A stretch of 64,000 nucleotides of DNA from Cricetomys ansorgei (lineage: Eukaryota > Chordata > Mammalia > Rodentia > Nesomyidae), in contig JAMJFZ010003581.1 of assembly GCA_026225945.1 (NCBI GenBank), forward strand, positions 12,567,501 to 12,631,500, read 5' to 3'. The notes under the pieces were generated by a model. It made no database searches, was not told the origin of the DNA, and saw only the letters and a list, made by a program, of their open reading frames with translations. Both the position numbers and the translations under genes were made by a program. Below are positions 57,100 through 64,000 of the stretch, piece by piece; positions within the stretch are counted from its first letter, which is position 1, and each line of letters starts with the position of its first letter.

Positions 57100-57185
57100 A
57101 AACTATGCCTACCTCATGCTGTGAGCGGCCAACTTACTGTAAGCACCTGTATGCTACTGAGCGTTTATGTCATCACCAAACTCCT
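57100..57185 (+). mobile_element. Short MIR fragment
   Basis: atgcctacctcatgctgtgagc and gtaagcacctgtatgctac resemble the MIR 3' half. Short and diverged. Confidence 0.4.
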
Positions 57186-58039
57186 ATACAGAGAGCCAGA
57201 GCCAAGTTAGAACCTTATAGTGCTATTTCCTTTAACTAACGTAATGGCAAGTAGAAGTAATTATAAAGAGAACTATAATTTTCCCAGAGCCTGGATGTAA
57301 TTCTGGGCTTCCTGTCTATAAATAGGTCGGTCCACTCTAAATGGACTCCACTGTGCTTCCTTAAGTCACAATTACTAAGTCACCAGCCACAAACAGCTGA
57401 TGTTGGGATTGCAGCTCGAGATGAGTGTACTTCACAGAAGTCATTTAAATATACGTCCACGGATGACTAACAGCCTATATAGAGAGTGGGGCATTCAGCT
57501 GCTTGGAATTCTTAGCAGGTCTCTGGATTCTGTCTAAAAATATTAGCAGCAACATCTGCCCTCATTGTTTGCTGCATGCGGAGAAGGCTCTAATGAACCG
57601 AGAGCAGGTAGGCTCTTAGCTTTCCAGAGATGAATAAAGGTCCTTTACCCAGCAATCTGTGTAAACTGAATTTCAACTTCTTCGGAGATACTGAAAACCT
57701 CCATAAATTCTATTTTTGTTTCTGGAAGATTGGAATTTATGAAATAAGTCATTCGCTGAAAGTCAAGAGAAAGGGTCTGGGTATTACATGTGCTATGTCT
57801 CTGGTTTGGATCGTCTCCTGGGCAGCCCGTCTGCTCTTCAACATACCCTTGGGACTACTCATGGAACATATATGGATTTTTTAAATAAATGTTTCTAATC
57901 TCATTCCCTTATGTATATGCCTAGCACAAGAGAAAACCCTGTTCGTCATGTAAGGCCTGTCTTGAAATTTCCTTGCAACTTTCATTGGTAAGTTACTGTA
58001 TATTCCTATATATTCTATAAGTTTACCACATATAGGCAT
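57186..58039. other. Unassigned sequence
   Basis: An 84-codon plus-strand frame at 57630-57884 ends just before an aaataaatg. I do not recognise the peptide and see no splice or promoter context, so it is not called. Confidence 0.35.
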
Positions 58040-58182
58040 TTAGTATGTGCTACATAGTTTAGACACACTTACCTGATTAATTCTTACAATAATTTCCCCC
58101 TCATTTTCAAAGAAAAGAAAGGCCTTACATATATTCTGGTCAGCACAGCTATTGCTTGGGCAAATTTGGAACCAGGAAGTGG
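58040..58182 (-). mobile_element. MIR SINE fragment, antisense
   Basis: gtatgtgctacatagtttagac, ctgattaattcttacaataatttcccc, tcattttcaaagaaaag, cttgggcaaatttggaaccagg. Confidence 0.6.
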
Positions 58183-58449
58183 GATGTTGGTTTTCATGAG
58201 TGTATCAAGTTTGAGACTTCTGCTTCTTGTTGTGTTTTTAAAAGTCTCCAGTCTATAGAAGATTCACATCACACATTTCATTTTGCCACAAGGCTGTTAA
58301 TAGTTCTTTGAAATTGTTCATTTACCAAGGCAATATTTGGTGAGTTTCTATTGTGTTCAAGGGAGAGGACAAGTTATGAAAGGATCAAGGTGATTTCCAC
58401 AACGGCAAACACAGGCATAAATGAGATCAGAAATGCACATACGTAACCT

Positions 58450-58605
58450 TGGGCAGCAAGGGGCAGGCAAGGTGGATCAACAGGTAAAGTCACTTGCTAC
58501 CAAACCTGATGACTTGAGTTCCATTCTCCTGTGTCCTCTGACCTACACACACGCACGCTCACACACACACATAAAGGAAAGAAAAAGATTTATAAAAGAA
58601 CTTAA
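58450..58605 (+). mobile_element. B3-like SINE, internally shortened
   Basis: gggcaggcaaggtggatcaacagg, aagtcacttgctaccaaacctgatgacttgagttcc, cctctgacctacacac, then a CA/CGCACGC tail and aaagatttataaaag. Same subtype as the 6.7-kb copy. Confidence 0.7.
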
Positions 58606-59667
58606 CCAATTTCAGAGATAATATTATATCACTAAATAGTAATGATCCAGAATTTCACTTTTAAGCCACAATTAGTGTGTAAGACATCTTGACTGTGGTG
58701 TCTACAAGAGAGTAAGATGAGGTGCAGGGAAGAAGGGGGGGGACAGGTAGCATAGGAAGGATGCTAGTGCACATTCAGAACAACACAGAGGTCACACTCT
58801 GGCAATTCTGCATGAATATCTCAAAATTTCATTTTCACTTTTGTTCCCAGTGACAATCTTTAAGTTGGATTCATTATAGTCAGATGGCACACTCTCCAAA
58901 TCATGGCCCGGAATGGCAACTGTACAAATACTCAATATTGTCTCCTCTCACACATAATCAACTACAATTGACAGAGAGTTGAGGCCATCATATCTCACCA
59001 ATCTGGGAGACTTTTCTATTCCTAGTCCTCAGTCTAATTCCTGTAGGCAGTTTAGCAGTGCCCTATCAAAACACATTCTTAATTCATAAGCAGATAACAC
59101 TCTGAGCTGGCAAGTCTCACCACTGCGTACAGTGCTGGCATCCGTTCCTTACCCTGCACACCAGCGACTGCTCTATAGCCAAATGCCCATCAAGTCCTAC
59201 ACCACACTGATCATGTTTTCCTGTAGGGTCTACAGAATGTATTCTGTGTATCTTGTTTTTGCCAACTCAGAACTAGACCTAACAATATCAGCCAGCATGA
59301 GCTGGTCATTCGATTATTACTCTTATATTCCATACACACAACAAGCATTGTACAACACTTGGTGAGTTAGTCTTCTCCTGTCATCTCTGTACCTATACTT
59401 AAAGATCACCAGCTAGAATGTGTACCTTCTGTTTTCCTTAAAAGGGAATTTAGAGGCAGAAAATTGTTTCGTGAAAGTTATCTGTAGGTTGTAAACCACA
59501 TTATATATCTGAAACCCTGGGTTCATATTAAAGAGAGCCACACAACAAGAAGTCCATGGACGTAGAAGCTGTGCCTTGCTAAATAGTGTTTATGTTTCTT
59601 GCTCTTCATCCAAAGCCTCCACAGTGGGTGCTCAGCTCTTCTCCAACTAAACAAAACATTGTGGGTA
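58606..59667. other. Unassigned sequence
   Basis: About 1 kb with no recognised repeat. Longest frame 77 codons (59132-59365 plus), no known domain. Confidence 0.35.
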
Positions 59668-59874
59668 ACGGCAGCTGAAGAGATGGCTCAGCGGTTAAAG
59701 CACTTGCTGCTCTCATAGGAACTAGAGTTCAGTTTCTATCATCTACAATGGGCAACTCCAACTCCCTGCAACACTACCTCGGGAGAGTCCAATGCCCCCT
59801 TTGTAGGCACCAACCCTCTCACGTGCATAACACACATGCACACATTCACAATTAAAAATAAAATATTTTTAAAG
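59668..59874 (+). mobile_element. B3 SINE
   Basis: ggcagctgaagagatggctcagcgg, ttaaagcacttgctgctctc, aggaactagagttcag, ccaatgccccctttgtagg, caccaaccctctcacgtgcataac and an attaaaaataaaat tail. Pol III boxes well preserved. Confidence 0.85.
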
Positions 59875-61627
59875 CCGAGTATCACGTTGTGTGATTTTTG
59901 CAAAGTCCACTAATGATGCCACCCACCTTTAGGAAACATTTCTGGCTTTTTACAGAACTCAGCAAGACCAGCCATCTATGGAGTCCGTGGAAAGAGCTTG
60001 CCTTGGAATTCCCAAACCCATGGGAAGTCATTTAGTCAACACAGTCTTCATTTGTGCTCCTCTGTGGGCCTGTATCAAGTTGGATAAAGGCAAGCAGAAG
60101 TCACGGGATGTAGATTTCAACTCAACATACTGAGAACTATGACAGCCTCTTTATGGAAGAGCCTTTGGCTTTTATGTACGCCCGATTCCCACAGCCGGTG
60201 ATCTAAGTGTGTGCTTTAACTTTGACCTGTTTCATCATGCATGTGATAACTGCAAGAGGATACGTGCTTGGGGGGAACAGAGATGGAGCAAAGCTCTGCT
60301 CTTCCTCCTTAGAAATTCACTGTATCGGGCAGACGAATAAGTTTCCCCCTGTGGCTTCCTCATCTTGGTTATCTTTTGTTTTTCTTTCTTAGCAGCGAAA
60401 ACCTCATCAACAGCTAGCAGCCTCTCCAACAAACAAAAGAAGCATTGCCACTTTAAATTTTCAGAAGGCGACTGGCATTTTATTATTTACGTATTTCATG
60501 TCATTATGCTGGATAATATAACAAATGATGCAATCAGATCCACAGGAAATTTAAAGTGGTGTACACCTGTTCTCACCTGGGAACTGAGCGATAGCTCATC
60601 CACAGCCTCCCCAGCTGAACGCCAGCACTACGCAGAGCCTCTGTGCAGAGCCTCGCTTCCAGACTGACAAGCAGGCTGGGGAATGCGAGATCGGTTCTGT
60701 TAGTCTGCTTTGATGACCTTTGGGCTTGCTGCTTTGTAAAACTGCATTTTGTTTTTCTTTGAAAATCCTCTTTCGCTTTTGCTTTGTCTGGGTAGAGAAG
60801 GTGGCTTCCTAAACTATGATTGAGACAGGAACATGAAAACCAGGTATAAATTACAACTGCTTTCCTAGGGTCCTGCCTGTGTTGGACCTCAGAGCTTAGG
60901 GATGGACCCTTTTGTCAGTGACCCTGTTACTTCGACTTAGAAATTGTACTGTGGAAGCATTGTTGCATCTTTTGTATTCAGTAAACCAGGACAATGTATT
61001 TATCTAAATTAATTAATCATGACCCATGCTGAAGAACAAATCCCACCCTCACCCACCTCTTTTGAAAAATTAGCAAGTTATTAAAAATGGAAAATACCTT
61101 AAACATGTAGCTGGTCAATCTCTGCTGTCTGGGAGTCACACTCAGACACTATTGGAAGGCCGAGGAACAGGCAGGCTGGATAACCTTGTCTTCAGTTATT
61201 CCATGATAACCAGGTCAGGCTCTAAGGGAGGAGAAAGTGCTGGTAATTTTTTCTTTTGTAAGTCTTTTGAGCTTCAAGGAATCTCCTAGTTAACTGAGGT
61301 TACCTACTAGGGTGGCCAGATAGCAAACAAGACACCCACTGATTTGAGTTTCAGATAAACAACAAGTATGTGGTATAGGAATTCGCCAAGCACTGCATGA
61401 TACAGGTACAGATATGAAACACACCACTCAAAATAGCAACTACAGTGAGGCAAGATGTGTAGGCTTAGCAGCAAACTTTAATAAAACAAACGAAATTATA
61501 TTAAATATCTACATATGAAATATCATACATAACTTACATTAAACAAATTATACTAAATGATAAATCCCAAATATTAAAAGAGCCATGTTATACTAAAAGA
61601 TTGTGTTACTTATTTGCAATTCAATTT
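59875..61627. other. Repeat-poor block, AT-rich at its right end
   Basis: 1.75 kb without a recognised repeat. 61440-61620 is notably AT-rich. A 100-codon frame at 60365-60667 (plus) has no known domain. Confidence 0.4.
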
Positions 61628-61834
61628 TTAAAATTTATTTATTTCATGTGTTTGGGTATTTTGTGGGAATGTGTTTATGCGCCATGTCCATGGAGGTCAG
61701 GAGAGAGTCAGACACACTCAAACTAACATTACAGATGGTACAGATGGGTGTAAACTGATAGGTGGGTACCGGAAATGGATCCTAGGTCCTCTGGAGGAAC
61801 ACCTAGTGTTCCTGCCGAGCCATCTCTCCAGCCC
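61628..61834 (-). mobile_element. B3/B2-type SINE, antisense, with target-site duplication
   Basis: aaaatttatttatttcatgtg, tatgcgccatgtccatggagg, atcctaggtcctctggagg, tgccgagccatctctccagcc. Flanked by ttgcaattcaa (from 61614) and ttgtaattcaa (from 61835), a target duplication with one change. Confidence 0.85.
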
Positions 61835-62048
61835 TTGTAATTCAAATTTAACTGTTCTTTTTTTTTTTTTTTAAAATACTTTTTTCAATCTAGCCAACCT
61901 AACTAAGAAGAAAAAAGGCTTCCTGCTCCTGAACTCCCTAGAAGCCTAAGGCAAGCACTCCTTAGCCCCCTTCCCTGGGTCCATGTATACATCCCACTCA
62001 CACACATCATCACAGAGCCACTGATTAACAAAGCACACAGTAAGTGAT

Positions 62049-62078
62049 GGGGTGGGGGTGGGGTGGGGTGGGGCAGGG
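62049..62078 (+). other. G-quadruplex-forming (GGGGT)n motif
   Basis: Six G runs in 30 bp: GGGG-T-GGGGG-T-GGGG-T-GGGG-T-GGGG-CA-GGG. Single-base loops make this a strong intramolecular quadruplex candidate on the plus strand. Confidence 0.85.
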
Positions 62079-62716
62079 TGCAGAGATCTGCTCCTGAAAG
62101 TCCAGAGCAGATGTGCGTAGGCTTCCCACCAAGGATGCTTCCTCCCAAATGCAGCACATCCCGGGGTGTTCTATCTAGCACGTCCACCAGATAAAGGAGA
62201 AACGGCCAGCCTCTTTCAGAGCTTTAGCATTCCCCATCTTCACACGAAAATCTCCACCAGTAAGGGCGGCTGTCCAGCAAATGATGTGACTTCTCAACTT
62301 CAGCTTTCTGCTTCCGTGGGGGAAAAATCACATCCACTAACAGACAGATGAGACTTCTGGCTAGTAGTAATTACTGCTTTATGATGATGGGCTCTCTTGG
62401 ATTTCAACCCACACAGTGCATTTTTTAAATTTTTTTTTTTACTTTCCACAACAAATATGTGCAACATATATCAGAACCTCAAAGGAAATAAGAACACATC
62501 TTCACCTTCCTGTTGTTCATCTGGCACCTGCAGATCATATCCTCTGAACACAGCTGAGCTTCAGACCGCCCTCTCCCTCTGTCTTTGCGGTCATGCTGGA
62601 AGAGAGCTCTGCTCGCCTGGCAAGGTCTGCTCACCAGGCCACACTCACACACACACTCACACAAAATAAATAAAAGGTAATAAAATTTTTTAACTAAATT
62701 GAAATTTCCATACTTT
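62079..62716. other. Unassigned sequence with short CA tail patch
   Basis: No interspersed repeat recognised. A cacactcacacacacactcac patch at 62641-62660 followed by aaataaataaaagg may be a SINE tail without a body. Confidence 0.35.
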
Positions 62717-62845
62717 GTCTGGCGTGGTTATGCGCACCTACACTCTAGCACTCCGGAGGCGAAGACGAGACCAGTTCAAGGTCATCCTCAGCTACCCAGC
62801 AAGTGGGAGACCTGCGTAGGCTATATGGGCCTCTGTCTCAAAAGA
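62717..62845 (+). mobile_element. B1 SINE, old
   Basis: gtctggcgtggttatgcgcacc, ctctagcactccggaggcg, cagttcaaggtcatcctcagc, gggcctctgtctcaaaag. It keeps several CpGs. Confidence 0.8.
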
Positions 62846-63088
62846 ACATGAAGTAGGCAAGGTCAAGAATAAATATGTGGATACTTACAGCCATGTGATT
62901 ATGATAATGAAATTATCATTTAAAACAATGACATTGACAACAGTCAACAGCAGCGCACGCCATCTGGGACGCATGCTACTGTGCTAACCACTCTACAGGC
63001 TTGCCATCTCTAATCAACCTACCAACTGATGATGCAAACAGGGCTATAGTTTCAGATGAAGAAACAGAGGATGGGCAAAGCTAGGGAA

Positions 63089-63286
63089 GGGCTGGAGACG
63101 CAGCTCGGCAGTTAAGAGCACTCTTGTAGGGGATCAGTTAGGTTCCCAGCAGCCACATTGGAGGTTTACAACTGCCTGTAATTCCAGCTCCAGAGGATCC
63201 AACCCTCTATTCTGGTTCCATGGGTACTTGCACACATACACATATACACAGAGACACAAATAAAAACCAAATAAACCTTTGTAATA
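63089..63286 (+). mobile_element. B3 SINE
   Basis: gggctggagacgcagctcggcag, ttaagagcactcttgtagggg, ggttcccagcagccacattgg, gtaattccagctccagaggatcc, aaccctctattctgg, acacaaataaaaacc. Its tail runs into the AAGAG tract. Confidence 0.9.
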
Positions 63287-63471
63287 AAGGAAAGAAAAGA
63301 AAAGAAAAGAAAAGAGGAGAAGAGAAGAGAAGAGGAGAAGAGAAGAGAAGAGGAGAGGAGAGGAGAGGAGAAGAGAAGAGAAGAGAAGAGAAGAGAAGAG
63401 AAGAGAAGAGAAGAGAAGAGAAGAGAAGAGAAGAGAAGAGAGAAGAGAAGAGAAGAGAAGAGAAGAGAAGG
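63287..63471. repeat. (AAGAG)n / (AAAAG)n pentanucleotide tract
   Basis: About 185 bp of pure purine, first AAAAG units, then AGGAG mixtures, then a long run of AAGAG. It forms polypurine strands on the plus side and encodes only Glu-Lys-Arg or Ser-Leu-Phe artefacts. Confidence 0.95.
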
Positions 63472-63492
63472 GAAATCACTGCAGCAGGATTT

Positions 63493-63635
63493 TTTTCCCC
63501 CTGATACAGGGTTTCTCTGTTATAACTCTGGCTGTCCTGGAACTCACTCTGGAGACCAGGTTGGCTTGAAACTCACAGAGATCCACCTGCCTCTACCTCC
63601 CCAGTGCTGGGATTAAAGGCACGCACCATCGGCTA
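63493..63635 (-). mobile_element. B1 SINE, antisense, with perfect target duplication
   Basis: Begins ttccccctgatacagggtttctctg, then ctggctgtcctggaactcactctgg, cacagagatccacctgcctc, cagtgctgggattaaaggcac and accatcggcta. Flanked by an identical 12-mer gcagcaggattt at 63481-63492 and 63636-63647. Perfect flanks and a well-kept body make this the youngest-looking SINE here. Confidence 0.95.
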
Positions 63636-63647
63636 GCAGCAGGATTT

Positions 63648-64000
63648 CTACCAAGCCCCAGACCAGCGAGTGATTCTAGGCTGATGACCACACTCCATGG
63701 CTTTGCTGGGGTCTGGAGATCTAGTATTTCTTATCATTAACTGAAGTTGTACATGAGCCTAGAAGATAAGTGTTCAGCATTATAGTTCATATTTATATAA
63801 AGTGAGTGTTTCATAAGAATTACAAGATCTTGTGAAGTAGGAAAATATCATTTATAGCACTCTCTGTGGTCTGCTAACATTCATGCCGAATTCTTCATTC
63901 ACCACTTGCTGGAACATCCAGATCCTGAGTAACAAGTCCTTTGTTTTCATATGTGTAAGAATCCATTCAAATGCTGGCTTAGCATCCTTGGTGCTCATTC
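63648..64000. other. Unassigned sequence at the window edge
   Basis: No repeat or exon recognised in the last 350 bp. Confidence 0.4.

Noticed and set aside
57630..57884. 84-codon plus-strand frame followed closely by an aaataaatg
   Set aside because: An AATAAA near a short frame is common in AT-rich DNA. The peptide is unfamiliar and no supporting signal is seen.
59668..59874. tRNA-like A and B boxes that could suggest tRNA genes, here and in the other B3 and ID copies
   Set aside because: The boxes are the internal pol III promoters of SINEs; no tRNA cloverleaf is preserved.
63207..63504. Glu-Lys-Arg-rich frame across the AAGAG tract
   Set aside because: Pure microsatellite translation, mirrored by a Ser-Leu-Phe frame on the other strand.

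Overview
The window reads as non-coding DNA from a muroid rodent. The evidence is the repeat content: B1 (7SL-derived), B2/B3 and B4 SINEs, a few ID elements, Lx-type L1 3' tails, rodent MaLR LTRs (ORR1/MT class) and very long CA/TG, GA and TC microsatellites. Older mammal-wide repeats (MIR, L2, MER5A, L1M) lie underneath. ID copies are few and no mouse-type young B2 is obvious, so rat and Mus look less likely than a cricetid (hamster, vole, deer mouse). That species guess is an inference. I recognise no protein-coding exon. All open frames of 60 aa or more are low-complexity microsatellite translations, lie in repeats, or show no domain I can name.

Layout. 0-5.4 kb: MIR, B1, a (TG)n-tailed B3-like SINE, an L1 3' UTR carrying (TA)n and (TG)n, two MER5 transposons, a MaLR LTR and a B4A ending in a CA tract with a tandem 60-bp duplication. 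5.9-8.0 kb: an old L1 piece and two patches that keep CpG at near-expected frequency. 8.2-12.9 kb: an L1M tail split by a B1, an LTR-like insert and a second B1; two MaLR LTRs; an antisense L1M piece; an ID-B1 dimer. 12.96-14.1 kb: about 570 bp of TG-rich sequence and a 280-bp pyrimidine tract, both attached to one antisense B4A. 14.5-15.0 kb: MER5A interrupted by an ID and a B3 with target-site duplications.

18.6-25.4 kb is LTR-rich. It holds a head-to-head LTR pair, two copies of an unnamed LTR-like repeat (one with a 48-bp minisatellite) and a 0.72-kb palindromic element inserted in a B3 SINE. 26.4 kb holds a U6 snRNA retropseudogene. 27-37 kb carries scattered B1, B3, B4 and ID copies. 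36.9-41.1 kb is almost free of recognisable repeats. 41.1-41.6 kb is a well-preserved solo LTR of ERV1 appearance. 43.6-44.6 kb is an L2. 45.5-46.85 kb is an antisense L1 tail, followed at 46.85-48.53 kb by an LTR-internal-LTR element with a readable primer-binding site. 51-54.8 kb is another repeat-poor block. 54.8-64 kb has a B1-ID tandem, an antisense L2, MIRs, B3s, a G-quadruplex motif, an (AAGAG)n tract and a B1 with a perfect 12-bp target duplication.

No set of genes works together here. The most interesting structures are the palindromic element at 23.57-24.30 kb, the CpG-retaining patches at 6.06-6.42 and 7.80-7.99 kb, the minisatellite-bearing LTR-like repeat and the LTR element with a visible primer-binding site. 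I did not find a previously undescribed biological system. Repeat family names are from memory and were not checked against a library; element ends are usually good to about 10-20 bp.
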